DNA of 64,000 bases from Leptospira fluminis (GTDB lineage Bacteria; Spirochaetota; Leptospiria; Leptospirales; Leptospiraceae), in the NCBI RefSeq assembly GCF_004771275.1, contig NZ_RQEV01000008.1, forward strand, positions 1-64,000, read 5' to 3'. The notes under the pieces were generated by a model. That model was not told the origin of the DNA and did no database searches. It was given only the letters and a program-made list of their open reading frames with translations. This document shows, one piece after another, positions 31,373-40,723 of this stretch. Position numbers and translations under genes: made by a program. Numbering within the stretch: the first letter of the stretch is position 1; every line of letters begins with the position of its first letter.

Positions 31373-32122
31373 TCAATAGATCATCTGCAAAGGATTCAAA
31401 AATATCCGATCCGCATGAATGCCTAAAACCAAATAGGCCACGATTCCCAAAACGAGCGCGGAAACAACCGGTATGAGAAGATTATCGTCGATCAACCCGT
31501 TCCAATACGTTCCGCTATACAATTCCGTAACCGCGGCAGAAACGATGGCGGGAAGAATCAAAATCAGATTCTCTCCGAAGGAACCGGAACCGAAATGATA
31601 GATTCCGAGTATCTTAGGTTGGGCTTGGACCAGATACAAAAACCAAAGACCGACTACCAGCGTGGAAAGGATAAAAGCGAGGATCCCTTCCTTGGATTTT
31701 CCGTTCGAGAAGCGGTTTTTACCGAAGTGCACCCCCACCCAAGCCGCCATCGGATCTCCGATTACGAGAAACAACATGGATAAGATCGTTATGTCTGGGG
31801 GAAAAAAAAGTACTACGAACAGAATGGAAAGAAAATACGGAAAGGTCCCGTTGATCCTGTATTTTTCCTCCTCTTTCAATAAAGGCCCCGCTACCTTTAC
31901 GAAAAGGGTTTGGACCGCCTGAACGTGAAAGCGGGAATACTCCAGAACCACCAGCAATAACAGACAGACGAATAGGATGACGGTGATGAGCACCCAAGTC
32001 GCATGCTGCATACCGAAGGCTCCCTGGAAAACGTCCATATAATAGCAGACCGGAATCAAAAGCCCGAGTAAATGCCAAGCCTTTCGGAAGTAATTGAAGG
32101 ATGCGGGTCGAGTAATTTCCAA
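31373..32122 (-). CDS. CTP-dependent diacylglycerol/dolichol kinase-like membrane protein
   Basis: 249-aa polytopic membrane protein. The motif GDPMAAWVGVHFGKNRF followed by KSKEGILAF matches the Sec59/Dgk1/VTE5 family, whose members phosphorylate dolichol, diacylglycerol or phytol with CTP. It begins with RKAWHLLGLLIPVCYYM, the typical KxxH...G first helix. About seven helices are predicted. The lipid substrate cannot be told. It follows the STAS gene by 16 bp on the minus strand. Confidence 0.7.
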   Translation of the reverse strand: MEITRPASFNYFRKAWHLLGLLIPVCYYMDVFQGAFGMQHATWVLITVILFVCLLLLVVLEYSRFHVQAVQTLFVKVAGPLLKEEEKYRINGTFPYFLSILFVVLFFPPDITILSMLFLVIGDPMAAWVGVHFGKNRFSNGKSKEGILAFILSTLVVGLWFLYLVQAQPKILGIYHFGSGSFGENLILILPAIVSAAVTELYSGTYWNGLIDDNLLIPVVSALVLGIVAYLVLGIHADRIFLNPLQMIY

Positions 32123-32138
32123 TTTTCTAATTCCTAGT

Positions 32139-32489
32139 TTATCGTTTGGAGGCCATTTTTAAGGCCGCCTCCTCGTCGCCGGCGATCAGGAAAAAACCGT
32201 TCAAGCCCGCCATCTTGAAAACGTTCAAAATCGGTTTCGAGATATTCACCAATACGAGCTTATTCTTATGGCCGAAACTGACCTGATACACTTCTTTGAG
32301 CGCCTGCGCGCCCTTGGAAGAGATCAGATGCACGTCTTCCAAATCCATAATCACCGGTCCTTGGCGAACGGCAACGGAAAGAACTTCTCGAAACTTTTTC
32401 TCCGTAAAGGAGTTGATAGAACCTTGCAACTTCAGAACCTGAACGTTGTCTATCTTTTCCGTCGAGATCAATATCTCGTTCAGGATCAT
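32139..32489 (-). CDS. STAS-domain protein (anti-sigma factor antagonist type)
   Basis: 116-aa stand-alone STAS domain. It shows strands LISTEKIDNVQVLKLQGSIN, the helix EKKFREVLSVAV, VIMDLEDVHLISSKGAQALK with a Ser pair at 57-58 where SpoIIAA-like proteins are phosphorylated, and LVLVNISKPILNVFKMAGL. Such proteins release a sigma factor or other target by binding an anti-sigma kinase. No kinase or sigma gene lies next to it, so the partner is unknown. The start is ATG 32489, behind GGAG. Confidence 0.85.
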   Translation of the reverse strand: MILNEILISTEKIDNVQVLKLQGSINSFTEKKFREVLSVAVRQGPVIMDLEDVHLISSKGAQALKEVYQVSFGHKNKLVLVNISKPILNVFKMAGLNGFFLIAGDEEAALKMASKR

Positions 32490-32535
32490 AGTTTCTCCGA
32501 TTGGTCAGGATACGGAATTTTCCCAAAAGATACAA

Positions 32536-33255
32536 ATGGTTTTTCTGTTATTCGTTTCCGCCTTTCTCTTTTTCAAAACGTACGATTTTCCGTTTTCCGG
32601 GACCTTAGTCCTCGGCCTTACCCTAGCTACATCCCTCGATTTCCGCGAAAGCATGCGGAAATTTCCTCCCGTTTTTCTGACATTTCCGACCCTACTTTGC
32701 CTCCTTTCCCTTTGGGACGGATCTTCCCCCGAAGATATTCTGGACCTAATCTCGATCAGCCTAGCCGGAATCCTTTCCTACAGGGAATCGCTGCGATTCG
32801 ACGGAAATTACAAATCCGTACCCGCTGAGGCCATCCTCGCGCTTCTACTCGCCTGCGGACTCATTTTCTCCTACTCTCGGGAAGAATTTTCCGCCTTCCT
32901 ATCTCCGGCCCTAGCTTTGTTGTTCTTAAAAAAGGGATTCGGTAAAAAAATACGGATCCTTTTGCTTCTCGCTCTTCTTTCCCTCTCCGCGATTCATTTG
33001 TACGGGATAAACCCCTCCTTGCCGACCGAACCTTCCTTCAGCAAATCGATCTTGATCTGTTCCGCGATGGGACTCTTACTATTTTACGGAAAGGAGGCTC
33101 TCATCGAAAAAATACTCTTTCTGTTCTCCTTTTTGGCCGTTTCCGCATCCCATCCGGGCCCCGAATTTCCGGGCTATTCTCTGGGGTTGTTTTTTTCCTA
33201 CTTGCAAGAACGGGATAGGGAGAAAGAATCCGAAAGGGAGGAATCGTCCGGATAA
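32536..33255 (+). CDS. Polytopic membrane protein of unknown function
   Basis: 239 aa, almost all hydrophobic with six to eight helices (FLLFVSAFLFF, VLGLTLATSL, LLACGLIFSY, IRILLLLALLSLSAIHLYG, ILICSAMGLLLFYG, KILFLFSFLAV) and a very charged tail (RDREKESEREESSG). No family is recognised. ATG 32536 was preferred; upstream readings overlap the divergent STAS gene. It is divergent to the STAS gene (46-bp gap) and precedes two plus-strand genes. Confidence 0.6.
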   Translation: MVFLLFVSAFLFFKTYDFPFSGTLVLGLTLATSLDFRESMRKFPPVFLTFPTLLCLLSLWDGSSPEDILDLISISLAGILSYRESLRFDGNYKSVPAEAILALLLACGLIFSYSREEFSAFLSPALALLFLKKGFGKKIRILLLLALLSLSAIHLYGINPSLPTEPSFSKSILICSAMGLLLFYGKEALIEKILFLFSFLAVSASHPGPEFPGYSLGLFFSYLQERDREKESEREESSG

Positions 33256-33267
33256 GCAGGCGTTCGT

Positions 33268-33615
33268 ATGAAAATTAAAATCGCTCACCTTCTCAGAAAA
33301 ACGGAAGAGATCGAAAGAGATCTGACCGAATTGGGAAAAATCAAGGACCGGATCGCAACCGACCGGGACTACTCTGAGTCTCTAAAGGAGTCCATCGGAG
33401 CCGAGATGAAAAAGCTCAGCTCGCAAAGGGACGAACTTCTTTCTCTTTCCACGAAGGAAATCCCAAGCGGATGGAACCTTCCTTCCTCTTCCTCCGGAGC
33501 AAGAGCCGCAGAGGGTCTGTACCAAGACAACGAAAAACGTCTGACCAGCGAAATATCCGTTGAAATACAAGGAAAGCGCCAGCAACCTGCCCGAAAGACC
33601 GTTCATAAATACTAA
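33268..33615 (+). CDS. Small coiled-coil protein
   Basis: 115 aa. Residues 1-60 are a strongly charged amphipathic coiled coil (KIAHLLRKTEEIERDLTELG, SLKESIGAEMKKLSSQRDEL). Then comes a Ser/Gly/Pro segment and a basic tail. No signal peptide or named family. It lies 12 bp after the membrane protein and 40 bp before the parvulin-like lipoprotein, so all three may be cotranscribed. Confidence 0.55.
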   Translation: MKIKIAHLLRKTEEIERDLTELGKIKDRIATDRDYSESLKESIGAEMKKLSSQRDELLSLSTKEIPSGWNLPSSSSGARAAEGLYQDNEKRLTSEISVEIQGKRQQPARKTVHKY

Positions 33616-33655
33616 TCCCATCAAACTTCCGAAAAAATCAGGTAATCAAAGAAAC

Positions 33656-35146
33656 ATGAGTAAAAAAATCATCGTACTCTCTCTCTTAGGAATCCTATTT
33701 GCGGATTGCAAATTAGATTCCGACGTACTGGCTTCCTTTAAAGGAGGTACGGTCACACGTAAAGAGCTTAGAACCCATTACTTTTACAGTTTAAAAGGCC
33801 GTAAAATAGATGAGACCAACGCCTCGGTGGAAAACCAGAACAAGATCCTGGAAGAGCTGAGTCTCCTCAAAATGGCGGAACTTTACAATAAGGATCATCA
33901 TTTAGTTTCCGATCAGGATATGGAAAAGTACCTGAAATATTCCGAACCCCAATTCGCGTTTTCCCTGTATCGTAAAAAATTCGAGGACGGAATCGCGAAA
34001 GAAGGAAAAGTCAGAATGGCTTTCATACGAGTACTTCTCGTAGCGACTCCCGACGCATCCGGAAAGACTCCGAAACAGAAAGGGGAAGAGCTACTCGCTC
34101 AACTTTCCAAGTTATCCTCCAAGAAGGAGACGGCTAAGTTCGTCTCCGAACATACCGAAGAACCCCAGAGAAAAGCGGTAGGCGGAGTTTTGGAACCCGT
34201 CTGTCTGGACTGCGGAAACGATCCTCTCTCCGCGATTCTTTCCCGGGCCGCCGAAAATAAGGGAAAATGGATCTTAGAAGAGAGCGCGGGAAAAGTCTAT
34301 GTTCTGCGCGCGGAAAGAGTTGAGAATATCTACCTAGCTCGTTTGGACAAATTGTTCAAAACGGAATTGGCCAAACAAAGGGACGCCGCAAAGGATTATT
34401 TACAGAATCCTAATTTGACGGAAGAAGATAAGAAAAATGCGAAATTCTATTCGGAACTCCGGGTGGAAGACATATCCGGTCAGTACGCCGACTATTACAA
34501 AAATAAGTTCTTGGCCGAGGGCTGGAAAAAGAGCATAGACAAAGTAATGGAAGAATCCGGTTGGGAGCCGGCTCAAATCTCCCAAGCGAGCATCCCTGCT
34601 CTCGGACCCGAAACCGTTCTCCTCTCCGATAAAAAGACGGGATCTTCGGTAAAATACAAAGAAGTATTAGAAAACTTTAAAGATTTTGCGGCCACAAGCG
34701 GAGCGGATCCGATCGCGGGAAAGGACGAAAAATCCGTAGTGATCAATTTCTACTCTTCTCGCTATCTTCCTTTGAAGATCGGAGAACGCTCCGAAACTAT
34801 CCACGCGATTCGAGAATCCCAGGAATTCAAAGAACTCTTTCCGATCCAAAAAAGATTCCTAGTGCTTCCGCTTTTCATGAAGAAAGTTTTTCCTCCTAAA
34901 ATCGAAGTGGGAGAAGCGGAAGTAAGAAGCACTTACGAAGCCGGTAAGATGTTCGCGTATTCCAAACCGAATCCGAATAACCAAAAGGAAAGGACTCCCG
35001 TTCCGTTTGCGGAAGTTCGGGAAAAGATCCACCAGGAGTTGCTGGAAGCCAAGAAACAGAGCTTAGCCCAGGAATTCATCGGAAAGTTAAAAACGGAATA
35101 CCAATTAACCGTAGCCACGGAGCAACTGAAACCCGGACGAATCTAA
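33656..35146 (+). CDS. Parvulin/SurA-like periplasmic chaperone lipoprotein
   Basis: 496 aa. The signal peptide ends LLGILFADC, a spirochaetal lipobox. The N-terminal helical part (FKGGTVTRKELRTHYFYSLK) resembles SurA/PrsA N-domains. A parvulin-like segment follows (RMAFIRVLLVATPD, FVSEHTEEPQRKAVGGVLEP, KWILEESAGKVYVLRAERVE). The C-terminal part ends with VPFAEVREKIHQELLEAKKQ, the usual SurA/PpiD closing helix. It probably assists outer-membrane protein folding. Whether the PPIase site is active cannot be judged. The start is ATG 33656; a TTG-type longer reading lacks the signal peptide position. A strong terminator follows at 35180. Confidence 0.7.
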   Translation: MSKKIIVLSLLGILFADCKLDSDVLASFKGGTVTRKELRTHYFYSLKGRKIDETNASVENQNKILEELSLLKMAELYNKDHHLVSDQDMEKYLKYSEPQFAFSLYRKKFEDGIAKEGKVRMAFIRVLLVATPDASGKTPKQKGEELLAQLSKLSSKKETAKFVSEHTEEPQRKAVGGVLEPVCLDCGNDPLSAILSRAAENKGKWILEESAGKVYVLRAERVENIYLARLDKLFKTELAKQRDAAKDYLQNPNLTEEDKKNAKFYSELRVEDISGQYADYYKNKFLAEGWKKSIDKVMEESGWEPAQISQASIPALGPETVLLSDKKTGSSVKYKEVLENFKDFAATSGADPIAGKDEKSVVINFYSSRYLPLKIGERSETIHAIRESQEFKELFPIQKRFLVLPLFMKKVFPPKIEVGEAEVRSTYEAGKMFAYSKPNPNNQKERTPVPFAEVREKIHQELLEAKKQSLAQEFIGKLKTEYQLTVATEQLKPGRI

Positions 35147-35179
35147 TAGAAATTGCTACAAAGATTCGAAAACGTTCCG

Positions 35180-35215
35180 AACCCCGGCAAAGAAGCCGGG
35201 GTTTTTTATTTTGCA
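35180..35215 (+). terminator. Rho-independent terminator after the parvulin-like gene
   Basis: A perfect stem AACCCCGGC/GCCGGGGTT around AAAGAA is followed by a long T/A run (TTTTTTATTTT). Its 3' arm and tail are identical to those of the terminator at 36025. Confidence 0.9.
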
Positions 35216-35464
35216 TTTCTTCTTTCGATCGGACCCGAGTCTACTTAGCTATTTCGTCTTACTTTCTTCCTAACCCTTGGGGTTTAATTCCGAACCTCTT
35301 TCCGTATAGGAATCGGACCTTCTAAAGAAACTTTTAAAATCAATCGATTTCCTGCCATACCTAGGTCGTTTGTGCCAAGCTCTTCCTTTTTTGTTGAGAA
35401 TTTCTTAAAATTGGAAAAAAATTGTATCCTAAAGGTTCTAAGGGAACGTACTGGAAATTTATTC

Positions 35465-35492
35465 TTGAGCCTAGATAGGACACGGATAAAAC
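35465..35492 (+). promoter_or_regulatory. Candidate promoter of the tandem-HTH gene
   Basis: TTGAGC (35465-35470) and TAAAAC (35487-35492) are separated by 16 bases, predicting a leader of about 15 bases that contains the AGAGGGGA ribosome-binding site. The rest of the 300-bp region upstream holds only a small AACCC/GGGTT hairpin near 35273 and AT-rich stretches. Confidence 0.4.
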
Positions 35493-35513
35493 GGTAATAA
35501 AGAGGGGAAAAAG

Positions 35514-35939
35514 ATGAATAACCACATCTACATGCTCCGCAAAAAACGGGGTATCAAACAATACGATATGGCAAGGGCTTTGGGAGTTTCCCCTAGCTAC
35601 CTCTCCAAGATCGAAACGGGAAGCCAGGCACCCACTGAGAAATTCAGACAAGCCTGTGCAAAATATTTGAAAACCACACTTGAGAAATTATTCAACGAGA
35701 ACCCGGTCGAAGACGTTTATCCCGAATTCAGCCAAGGTCTCACCAACAAACTCTGGGCAAAACGCAGAGAGTTGGGAATCAAACAATACGATATGGCAAA
35801 GAAATTAAAGGTTTCGACTCCCTTTCTTTCCAAAGTGGAATTAGGATTACTAGAACCTCCAGAGGAATTCAAAAATATGGCCTCTAAGGTCTTAAAAATG
35901 AAAAAGGAAGAACTATTTCTACATAAAGTAGAATTCTGA
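35514..35939 (+). CDS. Tandem helix-turn-helix (XRE-type) DNA-binding protein
   Basis: 141 aa made of two consecutive XRE/Cro-type HTH domains (about 5-62 and 79-136) and almost nothing else. Both carry IKQYDMA at helix 1-2 (residues 14-20 and 89-95), a recognition helix (VSPSYLSKIETG, VSTPFLSKVELG) and the closing LEKLF/KEELF. The repeat period is exactly 75 codons, and the IKQYDMA codons are identical at the DNA level over 22 bp. A single chain could bind a two-site operator without dimerising. There is no sensory domain. It stands alone between two near-identical terminators. The targets are unknown. Confidence 0.88.
   Translation: MNNHIYMLRKKRGIKQYDMARALGVSPSYLSKIETGSQAPTEKFRQACAKYLKTTLEKLFNENPVEDVYPEFSQGLTNKLWAKRRELGIKQYDMAKKLKVSTPFLSKVELGLLEPPEEFKNMASKVLKMKKEELFLHKVEF
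35553..35574 (+). repeat. 22-bp exact direct repeat, copy 1
   Basis: Identical to 35778-35799, offset 225 bp (75 codons, in frame), covering the IKQYDMA codons of the first HTH. The flanking DNA of the two HTH units is clearly diverged. Confidence 0.9.
35778..35799 (+). repeat. 22-bp exact direct repeat, copy 2
   Basis: Second copy of the repeat at 35553-35574, in the second HTH unit. Recombination between the copies would remove 225 bp in frame and leave a single hybrid HTH domain. Confidence 0.9.
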
Positions 35940-35948
35940 TATTTCCAA

Positions 35949-35970
35949 ACGGGGGGCGCTTGCCTCCCGT
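35949..35970 (+). repeat. Small hairpin after the tandem-HTH gene
   Basis: ACGGGGGGC/GCCTCCCGT pair (one G-T) around GCTT, 10 bp after the stop codon and before the main terminator. No T-run. Confidence 0.4.
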
Positions 35971-36024
35971 AGAGAAAAACCCATTTACGTTTTGTCCCTT
36001 CCCCTTTTGACAAAATCGAACGGT

Positions 36025-36056
36025 AACCCCGGCTTTTCACCGGGGTTTTTTATTTT
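36025..36056 (+). terminator. Rho-independent terminator after the tandem-HTH gene
   Basis: The stem AACCCCGG/CCGGGGTT around a 7-base loop is followed by TTTTTTATTTT. It matches the terminator at 35180 in its outer stem and tail. Confidence 0.9.
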
Positions 36057-36080
36057 AGAATGGAAAGCTCAGGCCCGACT

Positions 36081-38660
36081 TTAAGCTTTCTTCACTTCTA
36101 TCTTTCCTCCGTTGTAATCCGCTCGGACTTTTTGGCCGGCTTCGAAATCCCCTTTTAGAATGTAGGAACTCAAAGCATTCCCTACCTCCCTTTGGATCAA
36201 TCTCTTCAGAGGTCTTGCACCGTATTCCGGATCGAAACCCGCATCGGCCACGTATTTCCTGAGTGCCGTCGTGTATTCCACGACAAGCCCGCTTTCCTTT
36301 GCCTTTTTAGCCATAAGGTCCAGTTGCAACTCGGAAATTTTGGAAATCATGGACTGATCCACGGACTTGAACAGGATCACTTCATCCAAACGGTTCAGGA
36401 ACTCCGGTTTGAAATGTCGTTTCAACCTTTCGTCTACCAATCTCTCTTTTTCCTCCGCACTGTATTCGTAGGAGGACAAAACGTCGGAACCCAGATTGGA
36501 GGTGAGAATGATCACTGTGTTCTTGAAATCCACGCTCCGACCTTTGCTATCGGTCAACCTACCTTCGTCCAAAATTTGGAGGAATACGTTGAACACCTCG
36601 GGGTGAGCCTTTTCCACTTCGTCGAAGAGGATCACGGAATAGGGTCTTCTGCGGACGGCTTCCGTCAATTGCCCTCCTTCATCGTGCCCGATATAACCCG
36701 GCGGAGCCCCGATCAAACGCGCCACGGAATGGGCTTCCATGTACTCGCTCATATCGATCCGTAACATCGCATTCGCATCGTCGAATAGAAATTCCGAAAG
36801 CGCTTTGGCCGTCTCCGTTTTTCCCACTCCCGTCGGCCCCAAGAATAGAAAGGTTCCGATCGGACGATGAGGGTCGGAGATTCCCGCCCGGGACCTGCGT
36901 ATGGCTTCGGACAAAAGAGAGATCGCGTGGTCCTGTCCGATCACCTTTGCGGTCAAAAATTCCTCCATCTGAAGTAGTTTCGCCTTTTCTCCCTGGAGCA
37001 TTTTGGAAACGGGGATGCCGGTCCATCTCGAAACGATATTCGCGATGTCCTCCTCGTCTACCTCCTCTTTGAGTAGGCGACTGTCTCCCGAAATCTTTTT
37101 CAGTTCTTCGTTGGCCTTTTCCATCTGCTTGGACAATTCCACCAGTTTGCCGTAGCGAATTTCTGCGACCTGGTTGATTTCTCCCCTACGCTCCGCCTCC
37201 GCTTCCAACAGTTTGAAACGGTCGATTTGTTCCTTGATCTCCTTGATCTTGGAAATCTTGGATTTTTCCAGATCCCAACGAGCTTTTAAGATTCGGAAGG
37301 TCTCCTCTTGCTCCGCCAACTCCTGGACCAAATTTTGGGTCCTCTGCTTCGAGGCGGGATCCGTTTCCCTCTTCAGGGCCTCCCGCTCTATCTTCAAGGA
37401 TTGGATCTTTTTGCTCAGACGATCCAATTCCTCAGGCATGGAATCCATCTCGATCCGCATTTTGGAACTTGCCTCGTCGATAAGATCCACCGCCTTATCC
37501 GGTAAAAAACGGTCCGCGATGTACCGATTGGAAAGCGTCGCGGCTGCAACCAACGCGGAATCCAAGATCTTAATTCCGTGGTGCAATTCGTACCTGTCCT
37601 TCAACCCTCTTAGGATGGTCACCGTTTCCTCCACACTAGGTTCCTTGACGTAAACGGGTTGGAAGCGCCTTTCCAGCGCGGCGTCTTTTTCGATGTACTT
37701 TTGGTATTCTTTAAGCGTGGTAGCCCCGATACAACGGAGTTCTCCTCGGGCCAACATAGGTTTCAACATATTGGAAGCGTCCATCGCTCCTTCGGTGGCT
37801 CCCGCTCCCACAAGCGTATGAATTTCATCAATGAAAAGAATGATATTCCCTTCGCTCTGTTTCACTTCGTCCAAAGTTGCCTTCAACCTCTCTTCGAACT
37901 CTCCTCTGTATTTCGCACCGGCGATCATGGCGCCCAGGTCCAGAGCGTAGAGAATCTTATTCTTGATTCCCTCCGGAACCTCGCCTTGGATGATTTTGTT
38001 GGCCAGTCCTTCTACGATCGCGGTCTTTCCCACTCCCGGTTCTCCGATCAGAACGGGATTGTTTTTGGTCCTGCGGGTCAAAACCTGAATCGTACGCCGG
38101 ATCTCCTCGTCCCTTCCGATGACGGGATCCAGCTTGCCTTTCTTTGCCAGCTCATTTAAATTTTTCGCATACTTTTTCAGAGCATCGGCCTTGTTTTCGG
38201 GTGAATCGTCCATGATAGGTTGTCCTTTCCTTAAGTCTAAAACGACCTTGAGTAATTTTGCGTAATCCAATCCAAGCGTTTGGAATTCCAGACGAAGGGG
38301 TGAAATCCCGGATTTTAAAAAGGAGAGAAGAACGTGATCAGTACTCAAATAATCGTCCTTCATCTCTTTGCGGAGAGAGTCCGAATTTTGGAGCAAAGAA
38401 ATCGCCTCTCTGGAAAAGCCCCGTTCCGTTCCACCTTCCACTTTGGGAAGTTTTTGCAGAAAGGCTTCCGTCCTTCTACGGAACTCCTCTAAAGGCAGTC
38501 CCAACCGCGAGAACAAAGGCGGAGCGAATCCGTCTCCTTGGGAAAATATTGCCGAGAGGATATGTTCCTCTTTGATTTCGGGATGGCGAAACCGTTCCGC
38601 GGAAGACTGCGCTTCCGAAAGCGCCTCGTTCAGCTTTAAAGTGATCTTATCCAATTTCAT
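36081..38660 (-). CDS. clpB: ClpB disaggregase
   Basis: Hsp100 AAA+ chaperone that, with DnaK, threads and resolubilises aggregated proteins. The 859 aa show the N-domain (1-145), AAA1 with Walker [14 protein letters not shown] (about 206) and Walker [15 protein letters not shown], the long coiled-coil M-domain ([20 protein letters not shown]), and AAA2 with [14 protein letters not shown] and [12 protein letters not shown]. The C-terminal D2-small domain is intact. The M-domain distinguishes it from ClpA/ClpC. No CIRCE element was found in the 240 bp upstream. Confidence 0.97.
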   Translation of the reverse strand: MKLDKITLKLNEALSEAQSSAERFRHPEIKEEHILSAIFSQGDGFAPPLFSRLGLPLEEFRRRTEAFLQKLPKVEGGTERGFSREAISLLQNSDSLRKEMKDDYLSTDHVLLSFLKSGISPLRLEFQTLGLDYAKLLKVVLDLRKGQPIMDDSPENKADALKKYAKNLNELAKKGKLDPVIGRDEEIRRTIQVLTRRTKNNPVLIGEPGVGKTAIVEGLANKIIQGEVPEGIKNKILYALDLGAMIAGAKYRGEFEERLKATLDEVKQSEGNIILFIDEIHTLVGAGATEGAMDASNMLKPMLARGELRCIGATTLKEYQKYIEKDAALERRFQPVYVKEPSVEETVTILRGLKDRYELHHGIKILDSALVAAATLSNRYIADRFLPDKAVDLIDEASSKMRIEMDSMPEELDRLSKKIQSLKIEREALKRETDPASKQRTQNLVQELAEQEETFRILKARWDLEKSKISKIKEIKEQIDRFKLLEAEAERRGEINQVAEIRYGKLVELSKQMEKANEELKKISGDSRLLKEEVDEEDIANIVSRWTGIPVSKMLQGEKAKLLQMEEFLTAKVIGQDHAISLLSEAIRRSRAGISDPHRPIGTFLFLGPTGVGKTETAKALSEFLFDDANAMLRIDMSEYMEAHSVARLIGAPPGYIGHDEGGQLTEAVRRRPYSVILFDEVEKAHPEVFNVFLQILDEGRLTDSKGRSVDFKNTVIILTSNLGSDVLSSYEYSAEEKERLVDERLKRHFKPEFLNRLDEVILFKSVDQSMISKISELQLDLMAKKAKESGLVVEYTTALRKYVADAGFDPEYGARPLKRLIQREVGNALSSYILKGDFEAGQKVRADYNGGKIEVKKA

Positions 38661-38899
38661 TTTTTCTTCCTAATCGCTTCTCAATCGGTCTCCGACTCAA
38701 GCACCATTTAGACCTCCCAAATTCATAAAAAGTCTAATTTTTCTGCCAGTTAGTCAGAGACTTTTTTCCCTTTTTATGTCCCCTCTTTTTCCGTTTCCGG
38801 ATTGGAAATCCTTTTGACAAATCTCCTTCCTCTTATGCGATTATGGTTCATCTCACTTTCCTGGCAGATTTCTGACCGGGACCCCGGCGGAAAAGAAGA

Positions 38900-40714
38900 A
38901 TGTCGAATGAACCTCCTAAGGAGAGTTGGAAATCTCGCACTGGATTGATTTTAACCGTAGCCTCAGGAGCCATCGGTTTGGGGAATTTTCTTCGCTTTCC
39001 GGGACAGGCGGTCCAAAACGGAGGCGGGGCGTTTTTGCTCCCTTACATCATCAGCTTTATCCTAGTCGGAATTCCGGTATGTATCACGGAATGGGTCATG
39101 GGAAGAATGGGCGGGGAACAAGGCCATAGCGCACCGAATCTATTTCGCTCCTATCTTTCCGGGATTCCGCTCCGCTTAGTGGGCGCTATCGGGATTACGA
39201 TTCCGTTATTGATTTATATCTATTACGTTTTTGTGGAAGCCTGGTGTTTGGCGTACGCATTCGACTTTTTGACGGGCCAGATCCACTTGACCTCCCAAGG
39301 ATCGGAGCGATCGGAAGTCATTACTACCGCAACGGAACATTTCCGGAATCTAGTAGGTGCCAAGGAAAACGGAGCCGCCATCGCCGGAAAAATCTTCTAC
39401 GCAACTCTGGCCTGCTTTTTGATGAATTTCATTTTGGTCTTCCGAGGCATTTCGAAAGGAATCGAAGTCTTTGCAAAGATCGCAGTGCCTTTGATGTTAC
39501 TCTGTTCCGGAATCGTTCTCGTCCGCGTACTTACTCTGGACGGAATACAGATCGGTCTGGGAAAAATGTGGAATCCGGACTGGAAGTCCTTAGGAGAAGC
39601 CAAGGTATGGATCTCCGCGGCAGGGCAGATCTTTTTTACCCTTTCCGCCGGATTCGGAATCGCTCTCGTCTTTTCCAGTTACTTGAAAAAGGAAAACGAC
39701 GTGGTCCTCTCTTCTCTTTCCGCCGCGTCATTAAACGAATTCGTGGAGGTCGCCTTCGGCGGAATGATCACCATTCCGGTCGCTTTCCTTTTCTTAGGCG
39801 CGACGGTAACCTCCTTCGGTACGTTCGGAATGGGTTTTATCGCCCTGCCCTCCGTCTTTGCTCTCATGCCTGGCGGACAATTCTTCGGAGCGCTTTGGTT
39901 CTTCGTTCTTTTCTTGGCGGCCTTGACCTCTTCGGTGACCATGCTCCAACCTTGGACCGTATTTCTGGAAGAGTCCTTTCATCTGCGTCGACGCACCTCC
40001 AGTTTTCTCCTTTTCTTACTTAGCTTTTCCCTTTCCTTTCCTATTCTATATTTCAATAAGGATTTTAACGCTCTTGACCAAGCGGACTTCTGGATCGGAA
40101 CCGTATTGATCTACATCCTGGCTACGATACAAATCCTGATCTTCGGCTGGATCATAGGAGCGAAGCATGGTTTGGAAGAAGGATACAGAGGTTCCCATAT
40201 CAAACTTCCCCATTCCTTTTGGTGGATCATCAAATATGTGACCCCTACGTTTCTGCTCCTAGTCTTCGGGGTCTTTTTGTACCAAAACCTGGAATCCTAT
40301 ATCAACAAGATGAGCGTGGATTGGATGGTGGCGCACGCGGCTCCGGGAACGCCTCCCGAGGAAGCGAGATTACAAGCCCTTGTTTCCCGATTCGTGTTTT
40401 TGACGATTCTTTGCGTATTCGCCTTTTTCTATTTTCTGGTACATATCAGCTTGAAAGGAAAAGAAGAAGCGGTCATCCAAAAACGAAACGGAGAAAAATA
40501 CGTTTTACCCGGAGTCTTGGTCGGATTCTGTCTAATCCTAGTGATCGCGTACAATTTCTTTCCGTACCGTAACGGAGGAAATGCGCCCACCCTTTCCTTT
40601 CCGGTAACGGAATTGAGTTGGGAAGGAATCCTGACCATGGGTCTTTCTCTCGGTCTGGTCATTCTACTTTCGGCGTACTGTATCATAAAGTTGTTCCAGA
40701 CAAGGGAACAGTAA
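38900..40714 (+). CDS. Sodium:neurotransmitter symporter family (NSS/SNF) transporter
   Basis: LeuT-fold secondary transporter coupling sodium entry to uptake of an amino acid or related amine. The 604 aa have a classic first helix, [20 protein letters not shown] followed by [11 protein letters not shown], whose unwound Gly-rich part forms the sodium and substrate sites. [18 protein letters not shown] (helix 6) is also present. Twelve or so helices are expected. The protein is longer than most bacterial members because of a large late loop ([20 protein letters not shown]). The substrate cannot be read. It is 9 bp before the DinG-like gene. Confidence 0.9.
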   Translation: MSNEPPKESWKSRTGLILTVASGAIGLGNFLRFPGQAVQNGGGAFLLPYIISFILVGIPVCITEWVMGRMGGEQGHSAPNLFRSYLSGIPLRLVGAIGITIPLLIYIYYVFVEAWCLAYAFDFLTGQIHLTSQGSERSEVITTATEHFRNLVGAKENGAAIAGKIFYATLACFLMNFILVFRGISKGIEVFAKIAVPLMLLCSGIVLVRVLTLDGIQIGLGKMWNPDWKSLGEAKVWISAAGQIFFTLSAGFGIALVFSSYLKKENDVVLSSLSAASLNEFVEVAFGGMITIPVAFLFLGATVTSFGTFGMGFIALPSVFALMPGGQFFGALWFFVLFLAALTSSVTMLQPWTVFLEESFHLRRRTSSFLLFLLSFSLSFPILYFNKDFNALDQADFWIGTVLIYILATIQILIFGWIIGAKHGLEEGYRGSHIKLPHSFWWIIKYVTPTFLLLVFGVFLYQNLESYINKMSVDWMVAHAAPGTPPEEARLQALVSRFVFLTILCVFAFFYFLVHISLKGKEEAVIQKRNGEKYVLPGVLVGFCLILVIAYNFFPYRNGGNAPTLSFPVTELSWEGILTMGLSLGLVILLSAYCIIKLFQTREQ

Positions 40715-40723
40715 GGATTTCAT

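Noticed and set aside
38661..38899. CIRCE heat-shock operator upstream of clpB
   Set aside because: No TTAGCACTC-N9-GAGTGCTAA-like inverted repeat could be found on either strand.
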